Assembly: GCA_002435745.1 (NCBI GenBank)
Contig: DIWT01000049.1
Coordinates: forward strand, 124 to 33,729
Reading direction: 5' to 3'
Length of the DNA: 33,606 nt
DNA from: a bacterium UBP15_UBA6099
GTDB taxonomy: Bacteria > UBP15 > UBA6099
How positions within the stretch are numbered: position 1 is the stretch's first letter; each line of letters opens with the position of its first letter. Below are positions 1 to 7,782 of this stretch, one piece after another. The notes under the pieces are model-generated. The model saw only the letters and a list, made by a program, of their open reading frames with translations. It was not told the DNA's origin and searched no databases. The translations under genes were made by a program, and so were the position numbers.

Positions 1-849
1 GAAGACTGCGAGATGAACAGTTGCTACTGGGACGGCTATAATTACGCCTGCGAAAACTCGCCGGTGGACTGTTCCTTCTCGTTCGACGGCTACACATGCG
101 GAGAGACCACGGGATGCGAATGGAACTACACGACATATTCTTGCGTCGAGTTAGGAACGGCTCTCTGCGGCGCGCACGAATACATGTCGGAATGCAACAT
201 GAATCCATTGTGCGGATGGCTGGAAGGCGCTTGCTACGAGATTACTTCATCGACGGATTGTTGGGCGTTCGAAGACTCGATATCCTGCAACCTCCACCCG
301 ATCTACTGCGAATGGTTCTACGGCGAGGGATACTGCGCTGAGTTCGGAACCGCCGGTTGCGCGAAATTCAACGAACAGACGACATGCGAAGCCGATCCGA
401 TCTGCTTGTGGGACGGCTACTTCTGCATGGAGGACATGACGCCTCCGGCTTGTGAAACATACCTAAACGATGGTGATTGCGGCATGGTTCCGGGGTGTTC
501 ATGGGCGACAGGGGCTTGCGGCAGTATGGGCGGGGCATGGTGCGACACGACTTATCCTACCACGATGGAAGATTGCCTGTCTTACGGCTCAAATGAATCA
601 GCTTGCACTGGCGCATCGGCGCTGTGCGCTTTCGAAGGCGGACAGTGCGTTTATGCAAGCGAATACAATTGCAACATGGACTATAGTTGCGAATGGGACG
701 GCGGCGGGAATTCCTGCGTTGAGGAAATCGGTAGCGGATGCCAGATGTATTACGATGAAGCGAGTTGCGCTGGGGAGATTACCTGCGGGTGGACGCCCTC
801 TGCCGGACAGTGTGTGGGTGAAGCGATGGGCGGCGGCCAAGTGTATTAA
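1..849 (+). CDS. Cysteine-rich repeat protein, 5' end outside window
   Basis: The frame is open from base 1, so the start lies upstream of the window; the 282 visible codons end at TAA 847-849. The protein is built of repeats of about 25-35 residues with the pattern C-x(6-8)-C-x(5-6)-C-x-W-x(4-6)-C, for example units ending CLWDGYFC, CGWLEGAC, CEWFYGEGYC, CSWATGAC and CGWTPSAGQC. At least seven units can be counted and cysteine is well over a tenth of residues, always four per unit, which suggests two disulfides per repeat. Such composition points to an extracytoplasmic, disulfide-stabilised protein, but no signal peptide can be seen because the N-terminus is missing. The last residues (GEAMGGGQVY) lie outside the repeats. 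I do not recognise the family; the spacing is loosely like PSI-type cysteine modules, and that likeness is only superficial. A hairpin terminator follows at 889. Confidence 0.8.
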   Translation, partial: EDCEMNSCYWDGYNYACENSPVDCSFSFDGYTCGETTGCEWNYTTYSCVELGTALCGAHEYMSECNMNPLCGWLEGACYEITSSTDCWAFEDSISCNLHPIYCEWFYGEGYCAEFGTAGCAKFNEQTTCEADPICLWDGYFCMEDMTPPACETYLNDGDCGMVPGCSWATGACGSMGGAWCDTTYPTTMEDCLSYGSNESACTGASALCAFEGGQCVYASEYNCNMDYSCEWDGGGNSCVEEIGSGCQMYYDEASCAGEITCGWTPSAGQCVGEAMGGGQVY

Positions 850-888
850 GTCGGATTCATCAGGGTTTTAGGCCTAGACTGGATTTCA

Positions 889-920
889 GCGGGGGCGGAA
901 TCAAACCGCCCCCGCTTTTA
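889..920 (+). terminator. Rho-independent terminator of the cysteine-rich gene
   Basis: A perfect 10-bp stem (GCGGGGGCGG paired with CCGCCCCCGC) closes a 7-nt loop and is followed by TTTTATTTT. It lies 40 nt past the stop of the cysteine-rich gene. Confidence 0.85.
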
Positions 921-931
921 TTTTAAATGAT

Positions 932-1038
932 TTAAGGGAAAACTTTTGAAAAAGTTTTCCCTTAAAATCCCTTTCAAAATCTTTCATGCCGGCGCAAAGA
1001 CGGGGCTACGCCTCCGCCTTTGGCGCGTATCATGGGAA
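932..1038 (+). repeat. Composite 3'-end hairpin repeat, family 1, copy 1
   Basis: Hairpin A is a long AT-rich palindrome at 932-965 (arms AAGGGAAAACTTTT and AAAAGTTTTCCCTT). A spacer reading AATCCCTTTCAAAATCTTTC follows, then an imperfect GC-rich hairpin B at about 990-1027 (arms beginning GCGCAAAGACGGGGC and ending GCCTCCGCCTTTGGCGC), then a CATG-containing tail. The same architecture recurs at 1294-1401 (minus), 3486-3593 and 31603-31712. This copy lies 83 nt past the cysteine-rich gene, in the same orientation, just after that gene's own terminator. Confidence 0.8.
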
Positions 1039-1112
1039 AAGATATTGGGAAAGGATTTTTAAGTGAATGCCATTTTTCTATATGCTGCTGAAAATCGAGA
1101 GGGTTTTCGTAG

Positions 1113-1132
1113 GGGCGATTCACGAATCGCCC
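1113..1132. repeat. Short palindrome, GGGCGATTC type
   Basis: GGGCGATTC and GAATCGCCC form 9-bp arms around a 2-nt centre. It is preceded by GTAG, as is the related palindrome at 1187-1208. It is non-coding and lies between two composite repeats. Confidence 0.6.
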
Positions 1133-1183
1133 GGCGATTAGGCTCGCCGCGCTGGCCTGATGATATACGAATATAAAGAGGCT

Positions 1184-1268
1184 GTAGGGGCGACCCGTCG
1201 GGTCGCCCTGTTGATAGGGCGGGCAAAAGGCGGATTCACAAAGCGCCCGCCGCCTTGGCAAGATTGCT
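1184..1268. repeat. Palindromic repeat block, GGGCGACCC type, copy 1
   Basis: The core at 1187-1208 is a near-perfect palindrome with arms GGGGCGACCCG and CGGGTCGCCC. It is followed by a second inverted pair (GGCGGGC at 1218-1224, GCCCGCC at 1245-1251) and ends CCGCCTTGGCAAG. A block with the same order (core palindrome, second stem, then CCACCTTGGCAA) is found at 31774-31845, so this is a dispersed multi-part element. No reading frame in it is convincing. Confidence 0.65.
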
Positions 1269-1293
1269 TATGGGCATCTGTTTCCAATGGTTT

Positions 1294-1401
1294 TTTACAT
1301 GGGGCGTCGGGAGGGAAGCGCGGCAGCGATTCACTCCCGACGACCAGAGAAACGTTTTGAAGAGATTCCAAAGAGAAACTTTTTCAAAAGTTACTCTTTG
1401 G
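1294..1401 (-). repeat. Composite 3'-end hairpin repeat, family 1, copy 2
   Basis: Read on the minus strand it begins 43 nt past the stop of the metallophosphoesterase gene. Hairpin A (1368-1401) has arms CCAAAGAGTAACTTTTG and CAAAAAGTTTCTCTTTGG. The spacer TCTTCAAAACGTTTC follows, then hairpin B with arms GTCGTCGGGA and TCCCGACG, then the CATGTAAAA tail at about 1294. It is very close to copy 3 in sequence but inverted in the chromosome. Confidence 0.8.
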
Positions 1402-1443
1402 TTTTTATTCCTTCATCCTTCTCTTCATTTCGTCGCTCGCGGT

Positions 1444-2313
1444 TTACTCTTCGAGTTTCACGATTCGGAAAGACGATTCGCCGCCTTTGACGTCCACCAT
1501 GATGAAGTGGTGAAAGGGGCCTGCGGAAGGCGACCACAGGTCTTTCGGGGAGTAGTCCGTGTCCAGTCCGCCCCCGCCTCCGCCGGTGACAATGTAAGTG
1601 GTCGGCCCGGCGACATAGCTGTCGTGAACGTGGATATGTCCGCCGAAGAAGTATCGCGTTTCCCTTTCATTCATAACGCGCATGGCGTCCTGCGCGCCGG
1701 AGACCCAGATGCCTTCGGCCCATTTTTCGATGACGGCGGGGGGATAGTGCGCGAACACCGCCGCCCGGCCGCCCGAACCTGTCAGCGCGCGGTCAAGTTT
1801 CTTCAACTGCGAAGGAGACAGCAGGTCGTAAGCGACGACGTCCAGAAAGACGAAGCGCCAGCCGCAATGCTCGAACGCGAAGTCCGCCGGGCCGAATATT
1901 TTCTCGAACCGTTTTTTGCCGTCGTGAGACGTGCGCCCGGCAGGCGTGCGGTACTCATGGTTGCCCGGAATGGAGAACCACGGGACTCCCGCGCCCGATA
2001 TTGCCTCGACATAGCGAGCGTACTCTTCGGCAAGCCCGTTGTTTGTGAAGTCGCCGACTGTCACCGCGAAAGCGGGTTTGGCGTCCGCGACCATGCGTGC
2101 GAAACGTGGAAACACGCTCTCGCTCTGGTGCGTGTCCGCCATGACGGCGAAGGAGAACCCTGCATCGCAGTCGGAAGCGTCCAGCTTGAGAGCCTCGTCG
2201 CTATTGAAGCGCTTGAGAGATTCTGTCGCCGCCGTTTCAGCCGCCGAGCGAGCTGTTACCGCTATCACAAGAGATGTTAGTATAAATGCCAATATATTTT
2301 TCGTTTTCGTCAT
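1444..2313 (-). CDS. Secreted calcineurin-like metallophosphoesterase
   Basis: The protein has 289 residues and the signature set of the calcineurin-like phosphoesterase superfamily, which cleaves phosphomonoesters or diesters with a two-metal centre. These are ADTH (Asp60, His62), VGDFTNNG (Asp88), PGNHEY (Asn118, His119), FAHYPP, and the C-terminal GGHIHVHDS. The N-terminus MTKTKN plus a hydrophobic run and ARSAAE looks like a cleavable signal peptide, so the enzyme probably acts in the periplasm. The start at 2313 is chosen because GGGAGGAAAA precedes it. An upstream in-frame ATG at 2388 is disfavoured: a TATAAT-like minus-strand box (2375-2380) would lie inside that extension, though no good -35 accompanies it. 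The gene is divergent from the MBL hydrolase. The substrate cannot be read from sequence. Confidence 0.9.
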   Translation of the reverse strand: MTKTKNILAFILTSLVIAVTARSAAETAATESLKRFNSDEALKLDASDCDAGFSFAVMADTHQSESVFPRFARMVADAKPAFAVTVGDFTNNGLAEEYARYVEAISGAGVPWFSIPGNHEYRTPAGRTSHDGKKRFEKIFGPADFAFEHCGWRFVFLDVVAYDLLSPSQLKKLDRALTGSGGRAAVFAHYPPAVIEKWAEGIWVSGAQDAMRVMNERETRYFFGGHIHVHDSYVAGPTTYIVTGGGGGGLDTDYSPKDLWSPSAGPFHHFIMVDVKGGESSFRIVKLEE

Positions 2314-2638
2314 TTTTCCTCCCGTTCGGGTGTCCGTAGCGTCGGATAAGGAAGCGTCGCGGCCCCGCATGATTATTATAATCTCCAAGGCGAATTTCGA
2401 TAGAGGCGTTTTGCGGCCTGCGTTTCAGCGCCGTCCGGGCGAAGGATGAACATGCGCTTTCTTGAGATAAAAACTGTGGGAAATAGAAGAAAGCGGCGGG
2501 ATGGACTAGAATGAAATTATTAGGAAATATTGATGGCGAGCGGGAAGGACGAGCGCGGTTGAACCCGCTCTCGCCGCGCGCGGAACGCCCCGGCCCTTTC
2601 CATATAAGCGAGAGTCCGCGCCGAGGAGGTTTGCAGAC

Positions 2639-3442
2639 ATGGAATACCCGACTTTGAAGCCGTACAAGATATGCGAAAACGTGTACGCGGTAGGGGGAGT
2701 CCGCAGGAGTCATTTGAGGGACAGCGCGGTGTACGTTGTCATCGGTCCGGAAGGCGCGGTTCTGATAGACTGCGGCTCCCCGTACGGCTTCGAGCGCAGA
2801 GAGAAAAACCTGCGCGGTCTCGGCGTGGAGATTGCGGATATCGAGTTGATGATAGGGACGCATTGCCATTACGACCATGTTGGCGGAGGGGCGGAGTTGA
2901 AGCGCAGGAACCCGGCGGTGAAAATCGCCGTCCACGAGCTTGACGCCCCGGCGTGCGAGAGCGGAGATGCCGACCTGACATGCGCCGGCTGGATGTTCCG
3001 GGACGAATTTCCGCAGTTCGAGGTGGACATCCCGCTGGGCGACGGAGAGATTCTGCGGGCGGCCGGGTTGGAGTTCGAGATCATTCACGCTCCCGGTCAC
3101 ACCGCCGGCAGCGCCGCCGTGTCGACCGTCGTGCGCGGCAAAAAAATCATCTTCACCGGCGACTGCTATGTGCCTAGCTGCGAGCGCGTCGGCTACGACT
3201 ATGAAAAACTTATGGAAACGACGGAGAAACTTCTCGGCCTCGGAGCGGACGCGGTATGTCCCGGCCACCTCGGCCATCTTGTCACATTTCCCGTGACGCA
3301 GGCGATGAAAGGGGCCTTGCCCGCAGGGATCGCGCGCGCCCTGTGCCGCTTCGAGCCTCCGGCGAAAATCGTTTCCGGCATCGCCTCATTCTTCTACGAA
3401 TTCAACGTGATTGAGCAGGCGCTCATTCACCGCGCTCGCTGA
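2639..3442 (+). CDS. Metallo-beta-lactamase-fold hydrolase
   Basis: The protein has 267 residues and the full MBL-fold metal ligand set: THCHYDHVGG (His75, His77, Asp79, His80), APGHTAGS (His154), FTGDCY (Asp175) and PGHLGH (His210). This describes a dinuclear zinc or iron hydrolase of the glyoxalase II/MBL family. No signal peptide is seen, so it is likely cytoplasmic. A strong Shine-Dalgarno GAGGAGG sits at the right distance before ATG 2639. The gene is the only one on the plus strand here and stands alone, followed by hairpin repeat copy 3. Substrate is unknown: candidates in the family include hydroxyacyl-thioesters, lactones and alkyl sulfates, and nothing here decides between them. The 246-nt gap before it holds an inverted pair (GAGCGGG 2538, CCCGCTC 2564) but no clear promoter. 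Confidence 0.88.
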   Translation: MEYPTLKPYKICENVYAVGGVRRSHLRDSAVYVVIGPEGAVLIDCGSPYGFERREKNLRGLGVEIADIELMIGTHCHYDHVGGGAELKRRNPAVKIAVHELDAPACESGDADLTCAGWMFRDEFPQFEVDIPLGDGEILRAAGLEFEIIHAPGHTAGSAAVSTVVRGKKIIFTGDCYVPSCERVGYDYEKLMETTEKLLGLGADAVCPGHLGHLVTFPVTQAMKGALPAGIARALCRFEPPAKIVSGIASFFYEFNVIEQALIHRAR

Positions 3443-3485
3443 CGCGAACTCGGCGAAAAACAAATAGCGAGAAAGAAAGAAAAGC

Positions 3486-3593
3486 CAAAGAGAAACTTTT
3501 GAAAAAGTTTCTCTTTGAATCTCTTCAAAACGTTTCAATGGTCGTCGGGAAGAGAACCGGTGTCGCGTTTCTTTTCCCGACGCCCCTGTAAAT
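3486..3593 (+). repeat. Composite 3'-end hairpin repeat, family 1, copy 3
   Basis: Hairpin A (3486-3517) has arms CAAAGAGAAACTTTT and AAAAGTTTCTCTTTG. The spacer ATCTCTTCAAAACGTTTCAA follows, then hairpin B (arms GTCGTCGGGAA and TTCCCGACG, 3541-3582), then a CCCCTGTAAA tail. It starts 44 nt past the MBL-hydrolase stop, in the same orientation. The hairpin B arms match copy 2 but not copies 1 and 4. Confidence 0.8.
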
Positions 3594-3637
3594 CCGTTTA
3601 TTCATAGATATCAATAAGAGACGAATCCGGGTTCAAC

Positions 3638-3685
3638 AAGGGTTTTTCCCAATCGACGAAAGCGAAAACCTTTTCTATTGGTTTT
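3638..3685 (-). repeat. 3'-end hairpin repeat, family 2, copy 1
   Basis: Read on the minus strand this begins 27 nt past the stop of the PafC-like gene. It reads AAAACCAATA, then AAGGTTTTCGCTTTC, then GATTGGGAAAAACCCTT, forming a stem of AAGGTTTT with AAAACCCTT. It aligns nearly base for base with 18119-18167, which follows the VOC gene in the sense orientation. It may serve as the terminator of the five-gene operon. Confidence 0.55.
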
Positions 3686-3711
3686 GGGGTTTCATGCTGA
3701 TTTTCGGCGAT

Positions 3712-4689
3712 TTACTTGTATAACGCGAGCGCGGCGGAAGCGGCGGAGGCGACGAGGGTTTTCAGTTCGGGAGGGGAGACGACTTGAGCTTCCGGGCCGA
3801 GGCTGAGTATCATGCCGACAATGTTTTCGAGGCGGTCGGCGCGGAACTCGACGGAGACGGAGCCGTCGTTGTCGGAGCGCGCGCGTTCGGGCCATCGTCC
3901 GCAGGCCCATCCCGCCGCGCCGCCGCTGAACCTTAACCTGACGGGAATGGTTCTTTCAATGTGTTTGAACATCTCGTCGCGTCTGAATGTTTCGAGGTCG
4001 AATCCGGAGGGCCGCTCGAATATTTCGCCTGTGGCGCGCGCGGATTTCACGCGGTCCGCTCTGAACACCCGCGTTTCGCCTCTCATTTCGCACCATCCGA
4101 CGATTAGCCAGCGATCGACATTGTAGATCAGCCCGTAAGGACGCACGACGCGAGCGGACACCTTTCCGCGCGAAGGCGTGAAGTATTCCATTTCCAGTTT
4201 CACCGAATCTGCTGCGGCGGCGGAGATTGTGTCTAGCAGCGGGTCTAGGCCGCCTGTTTCAGGGGCGATGTCGAGGGATTTCGCGGCGCGGTCGGCCGCG
4301 TCTAGTTTTGCGGGGTTCATGGCGGCGCGAATTTTTTCGAGGGCCGAGGATAGGGCGGGGTTGCGCGCGCCCGCCGCAGATCTGCCAGCCAGAAGCAAGG
4401 CAAGGCCTTCCGCGCCGCTTAACTGCACCGGCCTTTCCAGCAATCCGACCGGGCTTCGCGCATGTATCCTGTTGTTCTCGTCTAAATAAACGTCGAAAAG
4501 CGCGTCGGGGGTGTACGGTGGCAGGCCGCACATGGACAGCGTTTCAGCCAGCCGGATAAGTTCTTTTTCAGTCACGCCGAGCCTGCGCGCCACATCGGGC
4601 AGTTCCTCGCCGCTGAGCGCGGGCAACTTGCCCGCAAGTTCGAGGGCTTTTTTTGTCTTGTCTGCGGATGTGGTTTTCTTTTTTCTCAT
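3712..4689 (-). CDS. PafC-like WYL-domain transcriptional regulator
   Basis: The protein has 325 residues. An N-terminal helix-turn-helix-like segment (about 15-60: ELPDVARRLGVTEKELIRLA) precedes a WYL domain around residues 165-240 (RPYGLIYNVDRWLIVGWCE, with WLI in place of WYL, then ETRVFRADRVKSA) and a C-terminal WCX-like domain. WYL/WCX regulators bind DNA and appear to sense nucleic-acid ligands; the paired actinobacterial PafB and PafC control a DNA-damage response. The order here, PafB-like then PafC-like with an 8-nt gap, matches that pairing, so I infer that they act as a heteromeric regulator. The start at 4689 (MRKKKT) is chosen because longer in-frame versions would run deep into the upstream gene. 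The ribosome site is weak, which suggests translational coupling. Confidence 0.82.
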   Translation of the reverse strand: MRKKKTTSADKTKKALELAGKLPALSGEELPDVARRLGVTEKELIRLAETLSMCGLPPYTPDALFDVYLDENNRIHARSPVGLLERPVQLSGAEGLALLLAGRSAAGARNPALSSALEKIRAAMNPAKLDAADRAAKSLDIAPETGGLDPLLDTISAAAADSVKLEMEYFTPSRGKVSARVVRPYGLIYNVDRWLIVGWCEMRGETRVFRADRVKSARATGEIFERPSGFDLETFRRDEMFKHIERTIPVRLRFSGGAAGWACGRWPERARSDNDGSVSVEFRADRLENIVGMILSLGPEAQVVSPPELKTLVASAASAALALYK

Positions 4690-4697
4690 GTTCGGCT

Positions 4698-5723
4698 TCA
4701 ACCCGCGTTCTCTATGATTTTTTTCAGGACTGCGGCGAATCGTTCTCTGGCAGGGCGCGGAGAGAGCAGTTCCGCGCCGTCGGCGAATCCGAGTAGCCAG
4801 CCGAAGAGGGCCTGTTCGTTGACGCTTCTGAGGCGCATAGTTCGCGAATTTTCGTCGAAAGATACCGAGTCGAGGTCGCCCCAAGCGTTGCGCGTCTGCC
4901 AGAAGAAGTCGGGGTGGAATCGGATAGAGACTTCCGCCGGGCGCTCGTCGCCGAACTCCCACGGCGCGCGGCGTTTTACATAGTCTTCGAGAGAGAAGTC
5001 GGGGGGGATGTCGAAGCGGCGGTCCGCCGAGAGCGCTCCGCCCTCTATTGCGAGCCTGTCGAGGCGGAACATCCTAGCTCCGCCCCTGAGGTGGCATTTG
5101 CCAACTACGTACCACTGGCCGCGCCTGAGGAAAAGCCCGTAGGGGTCCACTCTGCGCGAAGAGCCTTTTTGCGTTCCGGGAGCGCGGTATTTTATCTCCA
5201 GCCCGCGCCGTTCGGAGATGGCGGTTTGGACGGCCTCGACTTTTGCCGAGTCCTCGCCCGGCTCGAAGTTGAGCAGGACGGTTTCGAAAGGAGCGCACGC
5301 CGCAGACCTCCTGCCGCCGGAGGATATTGCTTTGGCGACCGCCCATTCAAGCTCTCGCAGCGGGGCGGCTCCCGTTTTTCCCAGCCTCGTCCCCAGACGC
5401 GACAGAGCCTCCACTTCCGCGTCGCTGAACGTCACTCGCTCCATATAGAAATCCGCCGGGTCTATCCTGTAGCCCTCCGTCTCCGCGCCGGTCGCTGGCT
5501 CCGTCGTTTTCTCCATTAGCGTTTCGATGTCGAGGCCGCGCAGCGTCTCTCTGTCGCGTATGAACATCCTCCGGTTGGAGTCGTGGTCCTTCGACGGGTC
5601 GTAGCCTTCGACCTCCGAGAATATCTCCCGGAGCGAGGCGGGCCTTTTTCTTTCGAGAAGGTACACGCTGAGGTTGAGCAGGCGTTCGGGAGCGGGGATT
5701 TTCGGTTCCGATTTTTCAGGCAT
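4698..5723 (-). CDS. PafB-like WYL-domain transcriptional regulator
   Basis: The protein has 341 residues. The N-terminal winged-helix part (ERLLNLSVYLLERKRPASL, then EGYDPSKDHDSNRRMFIRD and GYRIDPADFYM) is the arrangement typical of PafB and related WYL regulators. The WYL domain at about 180-235 contains VDPYGLFLRRGQWYVVGKC and GGARMFRLDRLA. It is followed by a C-terminal WCX-like domain (AEVSIRFHPDFFW). It lies 51 nt after the YhaM-like gene and 8 nt before the PafC-like gene on the same strand. There is no pafA or Pup gene in the window, so the context differs from the actinobacterial locus. The ATG at 5723 has no clear Shine-Dalgarno. The regulon is unknown. Confidence 0.85.
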   Translation of the reverse strand: MPEKSEPKIPAPERLLNLSVYLLERKRPASLREIFSEVEGYDPSKDHDSNRRMFIRDRETLRGLDIETLMEKTTEPATGAETEGYRIDPADFYMERVTFSDAEVEALSRLGTRLGKTGAAPLRELEWAVAKAISSGGRRSAACAPFETVLLNFEPGEDSAKVEAVQTAISERRGLEIKYRAPGTQKGSSRRVDPYGLFLRRGQWYVVGKCHLRGGARMFRLDRLAIEGGALSADRRFDIPPDFSLEDYVKRRAPWEFGDERPAEVSIRFHPDFFWQTRNAWGDLDSVSFDENSRTMRLRSVNEQALFGWLLGFADGAELLSPRPARERFAAVLKKIIENAG

Positions 5724-5774
5724 GAGCGGCAGAAAGAAAGCGTCCGTCCCGCGCGGCGGGCGGAGGCGTTCCGG

Positions 5775-6746
5775 TCATTGGTCTTCGTCCACCGGTTTGC
5801 GGTAGATGTATCTTTCCAGCATCCGGTTGTATGCGGTCCACTTGGCTTCGCGGGCGCCGGGGCCGCTTTCCTCGACGATTTGCAGGAAGCGTTTGGTCTG
5901 CGCGTCGAGATTTTCGAGAAAGTGAAGGGCGCAGGCCTCGGCCATCTTGGGTCGTTTCGGCGAGCCGGTGGCGTTTTCTCCGTGGTGGCTGATTATAAGG
6001 TGCAGCAACTCGTCTTTCTTTGAGTCCGGGAACCCTTCTATCTGCCGTATCTTGTCCAGAACCATCGTGTAGCCTATCACGATGTGGCCGAGAAGGCGGC
6101 CTTGGTCGGTGTAGTCCACGCTGTGTTCGCAGCTAAGCTCGACCGTTTTTCCGGAGTCGTGCAGGAGCACGCCCGCGTAGAGCAGGTCGCGGTCAAGCTG
6201 GGGGTAGACGTCGCACAGGGTCTCTGCGAGGCGCAGGCAGTTGGCGGTGTGTTCGGCCAGCCCGCCGAGGTATGAATGGTGGATGGACTTCGCGGCGGGG
6301 GAGCGGCGGAACTTGTCCGCAAACTCCGGGTCTTCGTAGAACAACTCAAGCAGACGTCGTATGTGCCTGTTTTTGATTTTTCCAATCGTCTCGGAGATGT
6401 AGGCGCAGAGGGCTTCCACGTCGAGAGTGGTCTTGACCAGAAAGTCGTCCGGGTCGAACGAGCCTTCCGGCTTGTCGATTATCGCGTCCACGACGATCTG
6501 AATGCTGCCCCTATAGGACTCGACCCTTCCCTCGACGAACACCACTTGTCCGTCGCCGAAAGACGAAAAATACTCCTCGCCTCTGTCCCAGCAGACGCCT
6601 TTCACTGAGCCTGACCTGTCTTTGAAAGTGAACACGGCGTATTTGCCGGGCTTCTTCTGAAAATTGAAAACGCTTGCCTCGTCGATTTGAAGGAAGGTCG
6701 CTATGTGGTCGCCCGCCTTCAAATCCGCCGCCATCTGTTTAGCCAA
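5775..6746 (-). CDS. YhaM-like 3'-5' exoribonuclease (OB fold plus HD domain)
   Basis: The protein has 323 residues, close to the roughly 314 of Bacillus YhaM. An N-terminal OB-fold nucleic-acid-binding part (about 10-95, with VFTFKDRSGSVKG and VEGRVESYRGSIQI) is followed by an HD metal-dependent domain: IHHSYLGGLAEHT (about 155-167), LLHDSGK (His196, Asp197) and HLIISHHG. This order is that of YhaM/CbfA family enzymes, which trim RNA and single-stranded DNA from the 3' end. The start is TTG at 6746: AGGAAG lies about 8 nt upstream of it, whereas the alternative ATG at 6734 would sit about 20 nt away. The Shine-Dalgarno lies inside the last codons of the upstream gene, 5 nt before the TTG, so translation is probably coupled. 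Confidence 0.88.
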   Translation of the reverse strand: MAKQMAADLKAGDHIATFLQIDEASVFNFQKKPGKYAVFTFKDRSGSVKGVCWDRGEEYFSSFGDGQVVFVEGRVESYRGSIQIVVDAIIDKPEGSFDPDDFLVKTTLDVEALCAYISETIGKIKNRHIRRLLELFYEDPEFADKFRRSPAAKSIHHSYLGGLAEHTANCLRLAETLCDVYPQLDRDLLYAGVLLHDSGKTVELSCEHSVDYTDQGRLLGHIVIGYTMVLDKIRQIEGFPDSKKDELLHLIISHHGENATGSPKRPKMAEACALHFLENLDAQTKRFLQIVEESGPGAREAKWTAYNRMLERYIYRKPVDEDQ

Positions 6747-6751
6747 CTGTT

Positions 6752-7360
6752 TTACTTCCTTTCCTTTCGCTGTTTCTTCAGCGCCGACACAGCCGAGCGC
6801 CAGCTTCCGAAATGTTTGCTCAGCAACTTGTGAAAAGCGGGGGCTTTCTGAGAAACCTCGCGCTCGTCCGGGGACTCCCCGAACTTATCCAGCCGTTCGA
6901 GCAGCAAATCTCCGCGCCAGATTTTGTTCAACTCCTGCCTGTGCAGCTTGCCTTTTTCCTGAACTTCCTTGTAGTCGAATCCGGCGGATTCGACGGCTTT
7001 CTTCCAGCTTGTGACATATTTGCCTGCCGCCGCCACAAGAGCCGGATGCTTTTCTTTCATATAAGCATAGCTCAAATCCTTTTCCGCGTCGGCTTTCTGG
7101 CGTATTTCTTCCAGCACCTTTTCGGAAGTCCATTTTTTGATTTTTTCGTTTCGGCGGCGCTGAGACGCCTTTTTCACCTCCGCGCTGTCCAGTCCGGCGG
7201 CCTCTAGGGCCGCGCTCCAGTTGCCGAAATACGCCGTCGCCGCTCCCACAAGCGCTCCGTCTATCCTCTTCACGTTGCTATTGGACAAGTCCTCGCCCAG
7301 CTTGTGGAGCGAAAGTATCCGTTTGACTATCTTTTCCTTAGTCCATTTTACTCGCGCCAT
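6752..7360 (-). CDS. HNH-endonuclease-associated repeat protein, no nuclease domain
   Basis: The protein has 202 residues and consists almost only of three copies of the repeat usually found beside HNH homing endonucleases. Approximate positions are 4-58 (WTKEKIVKRILSL to YFGNWSAALEAAG), 76-128 (WTSEKVLEEI to YVTSWKKAVESAG) and 148-196 (RGDLLLERLDKF to HFGSWRSAVSALK). In the known family these repeats are thought to bind DNA; no HNH catalytic motif is present here. The protein is lysine- and arginine-rich, which agrees with nucleic-acid binding. The start ATG 7360 has GAGGAAAAA before it and overlaps the end of the receiver gene by 13 nt; the stop lies 5 nt before the YhaM-like start. I infer a DNA- or RNA-binding partner for the nuclease or the receiver. 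Confidence 0.8.
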   Translation of the reverse strand: MARVKWTKEKIVKRILSLHKLGEDLSNSNVKRIDGALVGAATAYFGNWSAALEAAGLDSAEVKKASQRRRNEKIKKWTSEKVLEEIRQKADAEKDLSYAYMKEKHPALVAAAGKYVTSWKKAVESAGFDYKEVQEKGKLHRQELNKIWRGDLLLERLDKFGESPDEREVSQKAPAFHKLLSKHFGSWRSAVSALKKQRKERK

Positions 7361-7740
7361 TTTTTCCTCAGCAGCTTTCTTATCGCTTTAAATAATTCTT
7401 CGTATTCGAAGGGTTTTTCAAGAATGTAGTCGACGCCGAGCCGCCGCGCCTTCACCGCCACGTCATCGTCGAGATAGGCTGACATCAGTATCACCGGCAT
7501 ATCCGCGTTCTTGTGTTTTATCATGTCCAACAGGTACAGGCCGTGCATTCCGGGCATCTTGTAGTCCGTCAGCACGATGTCGATTTCGTTGTTGTCCGCA
7601 ATTTCAAGGGCTTCGTTGTAGCTGGAGGCCTTGTGAACCACGGCTCCGTCCATCTCCAGCAACGCGCCGAACAGCTCCATTATGTCGGGCTGGTCCTCGA
7701 CCACCATAATTCGCACCGCCGAAGCAGTCTCGTTGTTCAT
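7348..7740 (-). CDS. Stand-alone CheY-like response regulator receiver
   Basis: The protein has 130 residues, a single receiver domain with no output domain. The acidic pair is in VVEDQPD (residues 15-16), the phospho-acceptor Asp in VLTDYKMPGMHG (about 59), the conserved Ser in LMSAY, and the Lys in LEKPFEYEE. It is the first gene of an apparent operon (receiver, HNH-repeat protein, YhaM-like nuclease, PafB-like, PafC-like) and has a promoter-like sequence just upstream. Its ribosome site (CGGGGTGAAAC) is modest. A cognate kinase is not adjacent in the same operon; the hybrid kinase at 8893-11745 is nearby but carries its own receiver. The output is presumably by protein contact. Confidence 0.9.
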   Translation of the reverse strand: MNNETASAVRIMVVEDQPDIMELFGALLEMDGAVVHKASSYNEALEIADNNEIDIVLTDYKMPGMHGLYLLDMIKHKNADMPVILMSAYLDDDVAVKARRLGVDYILEKPFEYEELFKAIRKLLRKKWRE

Positions 7741-7782
7741 GTTTCACCCCGGGCGCGGAATGGCCGCAACCCGCCGATATCC

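Noticed and set aside
850..1443. CRISPR array in the repeat-rich gap
   Set aside because: The repeats are palindromic, of unequal spacing and in opposite orientations; there are no regularly spaced direct repeats with unique spacers and no cas genes.
1255..2280. Long plus-strand ORF of 341 codons
   Set aside because: It is antisense to the metallophosphoesterase, which has all catalytic motifs; the translation is Arg-rich and has no recognisable domain.
2237..3277. Long minus-strand ORF of 346 codons
   Set aside because: It is antisense to the MBL-fold hydrolase and runs through the divergent promoter region; no domain or ribosome site is seen.
3712..5723. Pup-proteasome locus
   Set aside because: The PafB/PafC-like pair suggests it, but no pafA, pup, proteasome or Mpa gene is in the window.
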